This document shows, piece by piece, positions 45,266-57,492 of a stretch of DNA of 64,000 nucleotides (position 1 is its first letter; each line of letters starts with the position of its first letter). This DNA is from Platerodrilus igneus (lineage: Eukaryota; Arthropoda; Insecta; Coleoptera; Lycidae): NCBI GenBank assembly GCA_036346225.1, contig JARFIW010000003.1:8832001-8896000 (forward strand), in the 5' to 3' direction. The translations under genes were made by a program, and so were the position numbers. The notes under the pieces were generated by a model that searched no databases, was not told the origin of the DNA, and was given only the letters and a program-made list of their open reading frames with translations.

Positions 45266-47028
45266 ATGATTATTAAATTTTGTTGATTTTCTATTCTTAT
45301 TCAGTTTAATTGTAATTTATCAACTAAATTCTTATACAACTTACATATTTAACATTAAATAAAAAACATCTACTTACTAATTGAATAACCGCCACTAGTA
45401 GAGATACAAGAAATAGTAAACACCATTGTAGTACGTGGGATTGGTCAACAGAAACTTGATAAAATTCCTTATAAAATATTTGGTTGATATTAATTGTCCT
45501 ACATAAGAATCCCATAAACCATGAGTGCTAATCAAATTCTTTCTTACAATTGTAAGTGGTTATAGTAAAGGCACTGTTTTTATTGAATCATGGGAGTTCT
45601 ACGTTTCATAATACCCTTTCAATTTAAATAAAACGTGCTATAGAACTAATACTTATATTGAATAGAAATTATCTAATTAATTTTAACAACAAACTTGATA
45701 ACCAGGCTAAAATTTATCATAGTGTAACAATTACGATTTTCAGTTATTCAAATATACAATTGTATTCATACACCTAGTCAATAAATATTAAATTTCTATT
45801 GAAACCTTTTATTCTGATTTCATACATAGTACGCCATCTACATTAGAATAGCAAAGGTAAACTTTAAGTGAACTTTTAGTTGTTTGTATCTTGATTCAAT
45901 ATCTCCCTTCCCGGCGCATGCTTGTATAGCTAAGATTGCCTCGTGGAATAAGCCATTTTAATATCTGATGTAATCCGAATACCAGTATTATCCAGGGCCT
46001 GCAGGTTTTTAATTAAACATGCCGTCCCAACAATTAGTTAAGTGGAGTCAACGGGTACCATAAGTTTAGTTTTGATGGCAGCATCGACCTAAAAAGGGTT
46101 GTAAATATATTTTTACGGTAAGAAAATATTTCGCAAGCCTACCCCAAAATTCTATTCTCTCGTTTGATTTCAGCGCAAGTTCTTTTTTAGTTTAAAGTTT
46201 TAAAGATTAAACTACCAATTATTGTATATGAAGATAATTTTAATTCCGAGTTTTAAAATATTAAATTCAAGTCACACGTAATAAAGCAATGGAAATTAAG
46301 TATTATACAAAAACGCAGATGTTTAAAAAAAAATTTAAAGAAGGAAAACCGGCCGTCAAACAGATAGCCAGCGGTGAGTCATTTTCCATTTTTATACTTA
46401 TAGTCTTTTCAAGCAACCTTCATTTAAAGTGCTCAAATAATTTTTGAAAAAGCTATACATAAGCTTGTTTAAAATTAATTCTCGAAATTTTGCTAAGGTT
46501 CATAGATCAATTAATTTGTTTCACGTAAAATTTAGTTTGAAAATTTAGTATTTGGATACGGCATATTTGACCTTAATATTTTCAAGGTATTTGTGTAAGA
46601 TTATGTTTGAAGTTACAAAGTTGTACTAAAAGGTTTGCTTTACTAAACATGTGATATGATAAGAATTGTTTGCCGACTTATTGTGTATAGCACATTGTGA
46701 TAATTCACCTGAAGCATAGTTCAATATCGACAATAAGTATTTTTCTTTGACCTTTGATTTTATTAAAGATAGCTATTAAAATATAGAGCCATAACCAGCG
46801 AAATTTTTTTTGAATATGTAATTTGTTTCTTGTACACTGAACAGGATCCTATTCAAGTAGCATGAAGTCACTGTAACATAAAATGAAAGTCTTATATTTC
46901 TTAAAGAGTTCTGAGGTAAATTATGCAATAAAGAAAAAATATTCCAAGAATGCTTAGAGATTAATATTAAATAGTAATAACGGAACTGTTTCTAAAGTCT
47001 CCCTATAGATAAGTTTGTATAAACGATG

Positions 47029-47031
<3 letters not shown>

Positions 47032-47094
<63 letters not shown>

Positions 47095-47098
47095 CATA
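47032..47098. repeat. (TA)n microsatellite
   Basis: About 67 bp of TA dinucleotides with a single TG interruption. Confidence 0.95.
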
Positions 47099-48739
47099 TT
47101 TTTAAAAATCAATAGAAAAATTTTAAGTTGTCTCAAAATTTTCTTTCTTTGAAGTCAACAGTAATTGTCCTACAGAAGCAAACAGTTTACAAATATGAAA
47201 TCTTAGTATTAAAGAAAGATATCATTGGTGTTAAAGTTAAAAGTTTTTTTTGAAAGTATAATTTTGACTTGTGGATTTACGTATAATTTTTTTGTGATAA
47301 AGTAACTAGGCTCTAACGAAACTCTAGTTTGATCATGTCTAGGTGTGGTTAAATTTTCAGATAGCACGAGATCGTCGTTCCCATTCCAGATTGCGGAGAC
47401 CAAAGTAAGTATTTTTGTTTATGTTGCTCATCTTAAATTTTTTTCTTTCGAAGATTTCCGTATCTGATCTTCGGATAGTTTCTTATTAAACACTCATTAA
47501 GATACGGTGGCAACCAATAAAATTTCTTTTGTTTTATCGTATACCATCCTACGACCCTAGCTCATAGCTCTGCCCTAAGTTGAAGAAGCTTAGCTGGCTG
47601 GAAGATATCTTTAGAGGGACCCTTTTTTTCTCAAAGCCATTCAACATCCTTTTTACCCTGGGCTTGACTGTCAAAGAGGAACCTCTTGTAATCTATCGAG
47701 GCTCTGCCGCTTGAATGGTAGAGCAGACATATTATTTTCCTTTTGAGGAATTTAAAAGGTTACAATAGAAAGCTAACATTTCATCAGCCAACAATTAATT
47801 TGATCTTCATTTTTCTCAGATTATGAATAATTGGCCACGTGCCATGAGAGAAACACCCTCCAACCGTTCAGATATATTGTGCTCTACGTGTTGAGTTTTT
47901 TTTTATAAATGTATGAATGTGTTTGCGACGTAAGGGGAAGGGTGTAACATATGAAAAGTACATGAACTAAATTATTGGGCAACACAGAGAGATAAACTTT
48001 GGCAGATTGAACAAATTTTCAATTGGTTCAGTTTCCTAGAATACTATCCTCCACAAGACAGCGCATTGGGTATTTGTTAACTGAAACAGAGGCGAGATAG
48101 CTCAAATTTTTGCTGTTGATAATGATGGTCCAAAGATTTATAAACAAATATCCAAGAGAAGTTGTGTGGGTGTAATTGTATCTATATACTCTTCTGAAGA
48201 AACTAAAGGTGTGCCACTGATATGAATAATAGATGAGAACTTCTAACCTATAATGAATGAAGGAATTATTCCATGTAGTCTTCAGAATTTATGCAATTGA
48301 TGATGCCCAACCGTTCTGATTTTAACGCATTATTTTTCTTTTAATTTGAGTCCCTAGTGTTTCTAATTAGCATTTGTTAGCTAAAAGAACGCAGCGAGTG
48401 GATGGGTATTAGCCCAGGACCACTTTGGAAATAGTTTAATTGGTTTAGTAGATATAATTTTTACTAATTATAATTATAATTGACCGTAACATATCCCTCC
48501 GTGTGTGAATACAAATGTACTGTAATTTTAATTCGATTGTTTATTGTCTATACAAGGTTCGGGTTCAATAATTTATACGGCATTTCAAATATCAAAATTT
48601 AAAGTTTTTCGTGGTCCAGTTACTAGGGTGTGATCTTCATTTGTTATTTCAAGTCAGACTTTATACTTCACCTTTTTGTAAATTAACCAAAAATAAACAT
48701 TAATCAAAGGGGAAGGAACATATTAGGTTTTGAGTATTT

Positions 48740-49090
48740 TAGAAGCAAGTAAATTTATCGATAAAAATACGTTTCATAGAAGATAAATATTGAAAATAAG
48801 AAAATTTCTAAAGCAAATGCATAATCAGATTAATTACCAAAAATTTAATATGCAAATAAGTAAATCTATGAATACATAAAAATAATTACGAAAGTAAAGC
48901 TTCAAAAAAGTAAATCTGTGAATAAATTGATCTACAAAAATAAATATGCAAATAAATAAATCTGTAAATATTAAGTGCTTAACCAAATAATTACTTCAAC
49001 TAAAAGGTAAATTTGCAATTAAGTAATTCTACAGTAAAGTAAATAATTGACTAAGTAGAGCTGTATAAAATAAATAACCAAATAATTAAA
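48740..49090. repeat. degenerate AT-rich repeat
   Basis: Recurrent GTAAATCTGTGAATAAAT-like and CAAATAAGTAAATC-like motifs at irregular spacing. Low complexity and diverged. Confidence 0.5.
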
Positions 49091-50391
49091 TTGTAACGCG
49101 TTGTGTTACACTAACAATATGAGATAGAAAACTTGTAGAAATTTGAAGAGATATACTAAACGCATCTTGTATGATAGATTTTACTAATATTTATTTTTAG
49201 TTAAACACCGTATATCAAGTTTTGTTTCTATAAAAATAATTCAGATAATAAGGTACAATCATATTCTTTTAAATATATTGTATTGCAGAAAAATTCAGGA
49301 TGATGACATTATAAAACCGCAAAGCAGACATCGGAATGTGACCACACACTGTGTATATAGTTTTCATAGATAATTAACAAGAATAATAATGGGAGAAAAC
49401 AACAATAGTAAAATCCAACGAAAAAGAGTGGACTTAATTATCCGCAAGCCTCTAATTAGAAAACATTAAAATGTAGTTATACGAGACGAAGGGACGTTTT
49501 TGGGATGGAATGAGGTCTAGTTAAAAGTTTATGTGAACGATACAGATCTTCAAGATGTGACTGTATTTCCCCACAAAAAAATAACATAGCGTGCAACAGA
49601 GAATGTTAAACCATGCTTGCAAGGGTAGGGTAGATTTTTATTCACCGGGCGTGGATATGATGTGGTGAACATGGTACAGAGGGGTTAGGAATTTTGATTA
49701 TTCACACTTCCATTAATTGGAATTTGATGGTGTGTTGGTTTGGACAGTTTCTGCTGTTGGATATTCTAATAAATTGTTGCAAAAAAATATTGGTGTCAGT
49801 GGATAACTTGAAATACAACTGTAAGTAATTATATGCTTTCATGTTTAGAATTATTAAGTATGCATTTGTGAGCTGAAAATGTCGATCGTTTATATTTATG
49901 TAATAAGAAATTATTCAAATTGAAAATAATTAATTGGTTGTACTAATTATTGACGGAATTGTGTATATTACTTTAAAATGGAAGTTTTATTGCTAAAGTT
50001 TCAAACTGGGATTGAACATCTTGAGGTTAGAAGCTTGCATTACACTATGTAGAACAACGATAAATAAACTACCATCAAACAATAATAATTTTATTTACTA
50101 TATTATATAAATTTATACTTAAGTATGTCAACAGCATCCTAATAACAAATAATAACAACAGAATATATTCTTAACAAATTAGATATTTAGAGTATTTGCT
50201 TTTACATATTGGTAATAAGTTGTTTTAGTTAGCATAGACCAATTAAAAGCACTGGTAGTAATGGTTGCTTAAAACTTGCACTACTTTTGTAACACAAGGG
50301 TAATTCTAGTACGACAACAAAGTATTTAAAAAATAACAATGTTGCTTTTCTAGGTGCAACAATAAGTATAAAAGACATACATATTACTTAC

Positions 50392-50625
50392 ATATTAAAA
50401 AGCAAAAGTTTTTTATCACAGATAATATAAGTGTAATTTATTAAACTTCTACATTACAAAAGTCTTTTTTGACAATTACCGCGTCACTTGTTATAACAGT
50501 GCCGGCTTTTTCAAACAAATGTTATAACAAGTGACAAGGTAATTGTCAAAAAAGACTTTTGTAATGTAAAAGTTTTATAAATTACACTTATATTATCTGT
50601 GATAAAAACCTTTGCTTTTTAATAT
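50392..50625. repeat. near-perfect inverted repeat, 106-bp arms, 23-bp loop
   Basis: Arms at 50392-50497 and 50521-50625 pair almost completely, including TTGACAATTACC against GGTAATTGTCAA; the 23-bp loop (50498-50520) contains GTGCCGGC. As RNA this would be a very stable hairpin. It could be a foldback or MITE-type element, or the inverted part of a Penelope-like terminal region, since a hammerhead-like motif follows 36 bp later. Confidence 0.9.
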
Positions 50626-50660
50626 TTACTATGATTTTTAGAATTGTGATTTATACAAAA

Positions 50661-50712
50661 ATATATTCCCTGATGAAGTTGTCCAATAGACAATGAAAGC
50701 TTGGAAAGTTTT
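50661..50712 (+). ncRNA. hammerhead-ribozyme-like motif
   Basis: Plus-strand order: TTCC (stem I), CTGATGA (50670-50676), stem II GTTGTC-CAATA-GACAAT (six pairs, one of them G-U), GAAA (50695-50698), a tiny palindromic stem III formed by AGCT, cleavage triplet ending TT (50701-50702), then GGAA pairing with TTCC. All core bases of a type I hammerhead are present. The minimal stem III suggests action as a dimer, as in Penelope-like elements and retrozymes. An A-T-rich tail and TA repeat follow. Confidence 0.5.
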
Positions 50713-50764
50713 AATAAAGCATTTGTAAAGAAACGTAATAGTTTTTAACAAGGTCGAAACCCCT

Positions 50765-50768
50765 TATA

Positions 50769-50808
<40 letters not shown>
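50765..50808. repeat. (TA)n microsatellite
   Basis: About 44 bp of TA-rich dinucleotides, about 50 bp after the hammerhead-like motif; it may be the tail of that element. Confidence 0.9.
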
Positions 50809-50810
<2 letters not shown>

Positions 50811-51905
50811 CATATACATATAGAAAAGGCAGTTGGCCCGAATCCCCTACATGCCGATTGTTGCCAAAATCTGCAACATAAGTTAAACTTATCAAATTAA
50901 TAAAACACTCTTCTAATCATACAAGTTTTCAGTAAATCTACTATCTTCTACAGGAATCTAGTCGATGCATATGAAAATAAATAATGTTTATCGATACCTA
51001 AAACTACTTACGTTTATGTGAGTTTATAAAAACATACAACTATGGATGTTGGACATCATTATATAAGAAATATAAAATAGAATCATGTTAAAAGAGCAAA
51101 ACGTTCGCATAATAAAACCTCATTCTACTGTATAATTTACTGTACTATCATCACAGATGTATGAATCGATTACAGTAATATTAATAAATTAAAGAGTCAA
51201 GTGGTAACATATATTTAATTAACCTAAGTTAATACTTTCATTTCCAAATATGCAAAACTAAAAGAGAATACACTGCTAAATTTTGGAACACTAAAATAAA
51301 TTGTTATTCTTTGATAATAACAAATATTAGATAAGAATAGGTGTTATTTAAATTTTAAGTGTCTGTTTTATTATTTAACGGATTTGTTTTTATCGAAATA
51401 GCAACCATTTGTAAAAATAACAGTTTACGAAGTGCTTTTTTTTAACAATAATTTTGGTCCATAGAGTATTGTGCCCCAAGTATACGAACAGACAGAACGC
51501 AATATTTTTCCTTTTTTACAGTTCTTATGCCGAGTAAGTCTTGCTGAAGCCATCTGTACGTTTGTCCACATAAGAGCTTTAACAATTGAGACAGGGCACT
51601 TCATAGACCTAACCTGATTCTTGCAAAAGTGAAGTGCGATCTTTTACTTTAGATAATATCTTATTCATGGTGAGTACCAGTTTGTTGGCATTCTTAAATT
51701 GGGTTAATCTTTAAATATGTGTTTTTTTAAAGTTTTGTATATATACAAGTGTACAAGAAAATGAAAGTGGTTCAAAGTTGCAATTAGTATTGCTATTATA
51801 TACTGTTCAAGTAGTTGGGTATGCTTTGATTTAGGAGAGATATTGAATAATAATTTGTTTACTAAGCTTGGTAGTTAAGATGTTGGAATACGTAAGTTTT
51901 TCAAC
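50809..51905. other. noncoding DNA
   Basis: AT-rich with no supported gene or element boundary. Confidence 0.5.
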
Positions 51906-51909
51906 CATT

Positions 51910-52711
51910 CCGAATGGACTTGCACCTTGAATAAAAGTACTAAATTATTAGAACGAGCTGAATGGTTTTCGCGTTCCAATGATCTAAAGAGCCAAACTAC
52001 AGGTTCAACCAAAGCAGTAGGCTCTTTAGTAAGGAAACAGACTAAGATAGGTCCCCAAAAGAGGGCAGCAGCTTTTTCGGTACTTAAAGTGCCAAAAACC
52101 AAAGGGGTCCATATGGCATTCTAAGACACACTACTGCGATGTGGAAGGCAATGGGAAACCATCACATTACCTCCCAAGTACACAGCGTACTTAAATTGTA
52201 AGTAACATGATGGTATCCTCTGGGGTAAAAGATTCCAGACTACTTTGGAGGATGGGAATGGAAAGTTTAAAGTACGCACAGGGAACATTTTGGGAGTCAG
52301 AACGTAGATAGTCAGAAGTATGAAGCAAGTAGGTAAGCTAGAGAAATTGAAAATTGAAATGAATAGGTTAGCACTAAACATAGTAGGGATCAGCGAAGTT
52401 CAGTGGCCAGAGACGGGGAATTTTGGAGTGGAGACTTCAGAGTAATTCATACAAGAACAAAGGAAGGAAATTCAGGTGTGGGGATAGTTATACGAAAAAA
52501 GATAGGACAATGTGTAGAAAATTACTTACAAAAGAACGAGAGAGTACACATGGTTAGATTAAAATCTAAACTAGTAAATACAGTAATAATACAAGTATCC
52601 ATGCTCACCTCTAACTACAGTGAGGAAGGGGTAGAAGCGATCTACAAAGATATCGAAGACATACTAAGATACGTAAAAGGACGTGTAGTAATATTTAAAG
52701 TATCTAGTTAG
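51910..52711 (+). mobile_element. RTE-like LINE copy E, 5' fragment
   Basis: 5' leader (51910-52250) followed by endonuclease pieces. These include ALNIVGISEVQWPET near 52370 in one frame and 52403-52711 in another (FRVIHTRTKEGNSGVGIVI, NTVIIQVSML, EDILRYVKGRVVIF). The homology ends at about 52711, just before the position of the GDFN block, where a Gypsy-like element begins. It is probably truncated by that insertion. Confidence 0.7.
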
Positions 52712-52831
52712 TTGCCGTTAATGTCATTAGTAGTGTTTCATAAAATTGTCATGTTTAGTTTATGTTGATTAAAGCTTAATAGTTGTATGATTAAATTCAC
52801 AATAATTTATTCAACATAAACTCTAACACAA

Positions 52832-53753
52832 ATGAACAGATATCTTAAACCTGAGAGGTTTGAAGCTGATCCTTCTTCTGGAAAAAACTTCGAATCCGAA
52901 TGGGTACATTGGAAGAGGACGTTCGATAATTTCATAGAAGAATCAAATAAATAAGAGCCTACCAAGCAGACTTTAAATGAGACTTTAAAACTGAAACTAC
53001 TGGTGAATTATGTGTCACCTAAAATATACAAGCATGTCTCCAGCTGTGTTACTTATACATCCACTCTGGCCTTACTCGATAAAATCTTTATAAAACCTAG
53101 AAGCGAAATATTTGCAAGACATAAATTAGCAAATAGGAAACAGCAATCAAATGAAAGCGTTGACACATACGTGCAAGTCTTAAAACTTCTTTTTAAAGAT
53201 TGAAAATTTAAAGCAGTTATGGCTAAACAAAATGAACACAAATTTGTATGTGATGCTTTTATTGCCATTCTATCCTCATCCACAATACATCAAATATTAT
53301 TTAAGTCTTGATGATGCCCTTGATAAAGCTCGTACTTTAGAAGCGGATCAGGTTCAATCCGAAGGCTACACACTACCATCTGGAGCAACAATAAACCTAC
53401 CTGACAATTCTGAAAAATGCGAATCAAGTTAGAGTTCGAAGATATCAGTGCCTTTGACGTCCACGTTAAACAAATCGGCCTCAGCTATGAAAGAATCTAA
53501 AAGAACGACTCCCGCTAGAATGGAGAACCAAAATCTGTGCTATTTTTGTGGAAACGATAGACATCTCTGCCGTTTATGCACCGCTGCTAGCAATAATTGT
53601 TTGTCTTGTGGCAAGCGTGATCATTATGCTAAAGTTTGCAGAAGTAGAATAAGTAACACTGTCGTATCTAGTATTGTGTGTGCAACAGGAATAGAAACAT
53701 GTATAATTCCTATTTATGCAGAACGGAAGGAGGCCTTTAAAAGCCCTTATTGA
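52832..53753 (+). pseudogene. Gypsy gag with zinc knuckles, broken
   Basis: The capsid-like part starts at 52832 (MNRYLKPERFEADPSS) and has a stop at about 52954. The conserved core lies at 53003-53203 (VSPKIYKHVS, RSEIFARHKLA, ESVDTYVQVL), followed after another stop by CDAFIAILSS. The nucleocapsid piece (53448-53753) holds CYFCGNDRHLCRLCTAA and CLSCGKRDHYAKVC, two cysteine-rich knuckles of which the second fits CX2CX4HX4C. Stops and frameshifts break the frame at least three times. Confidence 0.7.
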
Positions 53754-54108
53754 CACAGTGAGTTCTGCAAGCTTTATTAGTAAACATATAGTTCAGAGAT
53801 ACGCACTGCCTACGACTCCATTCCATCAAGATGTCACCATAGCTTCGTCGTCTTTATCAGAAGGGACACGGGAGACTTGCGACCTGACACTCGATCTATA
53901 TGAACGCAAGATTTTAAAGGCGCTGTTTCGAGTTATGGACAACTTATGTATGGATATAATTATCGATCATAATCTACTTGAAAGGTATTCCTCTCTAGAA
54001 GTTCAATTCGGCGGCGCTGCACCTCCTCTTAAGATAAGTTGCTCTACATTTACCAAAGCAAAAAATACAACCTGTAAACATATTTCCTTATCTACCATCC
54101 GGATGTAA
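53716..54108 (+). pseudogene. Gypsy aspartic protease fragment
   Basis: 130 codons with the retropepsin active-site region ALIDTVSSASFIS near residue 10; the usual DTGSS has V in place of G, which would probably impair the active-site loop. The flap and hydrophobic C-terminal triad MDIIIDHNLL are near residue 80. It overlaps the gag frame by 38 nt, as gag-pol junctions often do, though the gag frame here may be shifted. Sequence after about 54000 loses similarity. Confidence 0.7.
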
Positions 54109-54299
54109 ATCGGTAGCGTGTGCCATTATAGAACGTATTAGAAAGTGGAGGCATTATCTTCTCGGGTGACGATTCTATTTAATTACAGATCAAAAATCGC
54201 TATTCTTTATGTTAAAAAACAATGCGAGTAAAATTAAAAATGACAAGATTCAACGTTCATGTTTAGAGTCAAGAAATCTTTGATTTAATACATCAACTG

Positions 54300-55335
54300 A
54301 GCTAATAAAAGAGCACTACAAAGTTTGAATCTAGGTATTGTAACGATGCATAAGAGAACAACCTTTGTTTTTGCACATACTAGTTTTACATATATTTCAT
54401 TTTTGAAATACTAGTTTGTATGTAAATTACTGCACTATACGAATCTTTAGACGAATCACTGAATCTATTAAGTTCCCTTAACCTTGGATATTTGCACATT
54501 ATGAATCGTAGAATGTATATTTAATTTTTAGTTAAATTTGACCAAAATTAGCAACATTTTAATGATAAATCATGAGGCATTTGTGTCCCAAACAATTTTT
54601 AATTACCAAAGCTTTTGCATCTTTATTTCTGCAATAATAGTGTAGGGACTGACTAGACCAAACAGATCATATATCTTAGCAATTACTGAATTTGTTTGAA
54701 AACTAAGAGCAAACAACACTCAACGGTAGTTAATTCATTGTACAGATTCTTGATATGGTCTGTTTTTAATGTTAACTCGCAAAGAAAACCTTTTTTTAAT
54801 GTGGTACAGTAAGTACAAAACTGGCTAGTTATTATATTTTTTTTATTAATTACGAACTTATAATTACAGATCACAGAGTTGATTGCTTTTTGACCAAATA
54901 ATGCATTTGGTGTGTGATAAATAGATACATGCTATGAAAAGGTTTTTCTATAGAAGGTTATTATTGTACTAATCAAACGATCTACTTCGAAGAATGTACA
55001 AGCACAAGTTTAAAGTATTTTTTTACGCCAGGTCATCATAAAGAAACAGAATCGCTGAAAAACATATTTAGTATGAATGATTTTTCATGTCTTGGTAGAT
55101 GTGTGGGTTATTAGGTAGATACAAAAAAAAGTGAACGGCAAGAATTAGTGTAGACAAAGGAACAATTGATAAAAAAGCAAACAAAATCAACACGAAAAGT
55201 TGAGATCGTTCAGGTTGTCTGGTGATGTCACAAAAGTTTCCGTTTGCTATATCCCAAAATTTTAAAAATCCAGAATTTTGAAAGGTCAAACAACCTGATT
55301 GGTCAAGCTACAGGACTATTGTCAGCAGTCCAATT
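54300..55335. other. noncoding DNA
   Basis: AT-rich with no supported gene. Short frames on the minus strand show no motif. Confidence 0.5.
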
Positions 55336-55338
55336 ATT

Positions 55339-55970
55339 TTAGAATTTCGTATTTAAAATATCTCCAATATTTCCCAGGTTGCGAGGAGGGACCCCATCGT
55401 GTTGAAACCAGAGATCATGCCAGATAGCTATAGGTATATCATCCAGAAAATTATTAAGCTTATTTTGAAGAAAATTACCATACCTTTCACTATTAGGAGT
55501 ACCTTCATAAAGGACAGGGCCCAGTACAAATACATTCAAAACCCCTAGCCAGACATTAATTGAAAATGTATTTTGATAGCGAATGGTCTTGCTTGTCATG
55601 GATTTACGTCATTGTAGTAATGATCATTCTTCCTATCAGAAATGCCATTTCTTGTAAAATTTGATTTGTTACTCCAAATCGTCAAATTAATTAAATGCCG
55701 GTGGTTAACAAGCCAATTGCAAAATTTTAGTCAGGTTTCACGATTTTCATCGATTAATCCTTTCACTAACTTAATTTTATATGCCTTTATTTTATTTTTC
55801 TTTACAATCCAAAATATTTTATAATGTGTATAACCTATTTTGCTTACAGCTTCATGAATCGAGTTACGTGGATGTGCTCTAAAATATGTCAATACAATAA
55901 TTTCTTCATTCTGGCATCTTTTTGCATATAAAATTAAAATATTTTGTGCCGACTTCTCATGGATTGTTAT
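55339..55970 (-). pseudogene. mariner/Tc1-type transposase remnant
   Basis: Minus-strand transposase relic. The helix-turn-helix region is at about 55970-55830 (FRAHPRNSIHEAVSKIGY, then KNKAYKIKLV). A middle segment follows (LKFCNWLVNH, WSNKSNFTRNGISDRKNDHY, where a catalytic DES/DET-like position has become NKS), then an open C-terminal piece at 55599-55339 (FSINVWLGVLNVFV, WFQHDGVPP). The second catalytic aspartate lies in FQHDG. The third acidic position is not reached. Terminal inverted repeats were not found. Confidence 0.7.
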
Positions 55971-55979
55971 GTGAATTCC

Positions 55980-57480
55980 CTCAACTTATTCATTTTTCAT
56001 CGTTTATGTAATTATTTTGTTGCATTGTTGAAACAGTAATCAAAAACGGAATAAACTTTGCCATTAAGGACAAAAAATTGTTCGATAAAACAACTAAATA
56101 CCGCTCACTTGATTCCATATGGCATCTGTTCCTATTTCAACACTTTCATTGTATTTTCCAGAGTTTAATAGATTAATTTTTAAAACTTTCCTGTAGCTTC
56201 AATTTTTAAGTAACGAACACACAATTTGGTATCATTGTAAAGAGAATTTAAAGCTCTTTCAGAATTCTGCAAGAAAATACTTTAGCGTTTAAAAAAAATT
56301 AAAGTTTTTTTATGTTGTTTTTTGTTTTTATCAATTGTTTTTTGATTAAATAATGTTAATAACCTCTTAGTGTACTCATTCCTTTCACATTTTTTTGAAT
56401 CTACCTTAATATTCATCTGCTCTGCGTATCTCTGTATATCTAATTCTGTGTTTCTTGGCGTCCATGACTCAGATGTATTAGCAGACTTTGCCTCATACTC
56501 ATTAAACATTTTGATAGATTGAATAACTATTAATGCCTAGGTAAGGTTATTGAGATTTCTATCTAGTAAAAACTTTTAACCGTATCAGCTTGTCGACAGG
56601 AATTAGAATCCTCCAACAATAACGTAGTCAACATAAGCTAATTTAGTACAGGTCTTTCAAATATTCGATAATTTAACTAGTTCATGAAAGCTTTAGGCAA
56701 CCAATACTAATACAGCAAACAAATTCAACTGAACAATTTATTCGTATTCTAACAGTAAAATTTTGATTTTTAAAAGCTCTCCACCTTAGTCTCTTAAATA
56801 TCGTATAGATTTACACCGCAATTGATTGAGAATAGCATGGTTTATTCGAATAGTGTACAGTGATCATGTACATAAATAAAACCAAATGTCAGATAGCGTT
56901 CAATCATTATTAGTGAAAGTGGTATTTATAAACCCACTGTACAGTTTCAAAACAGTTATTTGTAATACTAGTGTGGAAAGGGCGTCATTGCAAAACAAGA
57001 ATGACAGTTGTATGAGTACACATTTTGCAATGGCCATTTCTACATGTGTATTACATATAATTCTTTGTACAATATAAAATTTCATAAAAATTAGTAAATC
57101 AGGGTATATTCTGAAAGTTTAATTTAATATGCCTCAATAGTAGTAATTCCCGCAACCTTGGAAAGGAATTATAGTCGCTTGCATAGTTGTCATTTTAACT
57201 GTTGGACCATAGGCAGCTCCTCCAAGAGCAAAACGGCATTTCATTTTAATTTTCTTTATTGATATGGTAGCAAAATGTGACGATTGTGAAAACTGCAGTA
57301 ATTTTGTCACTGTTAAAATACGTTTTGGATTAAATTTTAAATAACAATAGACAAAGAAGTATCTGGAATTGATATTCAAGCATTTCCAAATATTTCTGAG
57401 GCTGCTAAAAGAGGACATTTGTGCTTGCTGCCAAAAAACTCAAGTTATTTCAAACTTTGTGTACAAATCATTGTCAATGT
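55980..57480. other. noncoding DNA with two unrecognised minus-strand frames
   Basis: The minus-strand frame 56509-56282 (MFNEYEAKSANTSESWTPRN...) and the minus-strand frame 57418-57134 have fairly protein-like composition but no recognised domain. The rest is AT-rich without features. Confidence 0.4.
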
Positions 57481-57492
57481 AAAAGAATTCAG

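Larger units (their letters stand above)
45270..50390. other. long AT-rich noncoding stretch
   Basis: I found no gene. It contains a TA microsatellite (47032-47098) and a degenerate AT-rich repeat (48740-49090). The frame at 47209-47403 (minus) has protein-like composition but no recognised domain. If host introns are present they cannot be told from intergenic DNA here. Confidence 0.55.
52712..54290 (+). mobile_element. Gypsy-type LTR retrotransposon remnant, internally deleted
   Basis: From the left: about 120 bp of possible LTR or leader, gag from ATG at 52832, zinc knuckles, protease, then a jump to RNase H-like sequence at about 54180 (TDQKSLFFMLKNNASKIKN). RT between protease and RNase H is missing, and integrase is absent. 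No paired LTR was found. The family resembles Gypsy elements with the K02A2.6-type polyprotein. Confidence 0.65.

Noticed and set aside
47209..47403. Possible host exon on the minus strand (64 codons, protein-like)
   Set aside because: No acceptor splice signal upstream and no recognised domain; not enough to call a gene.
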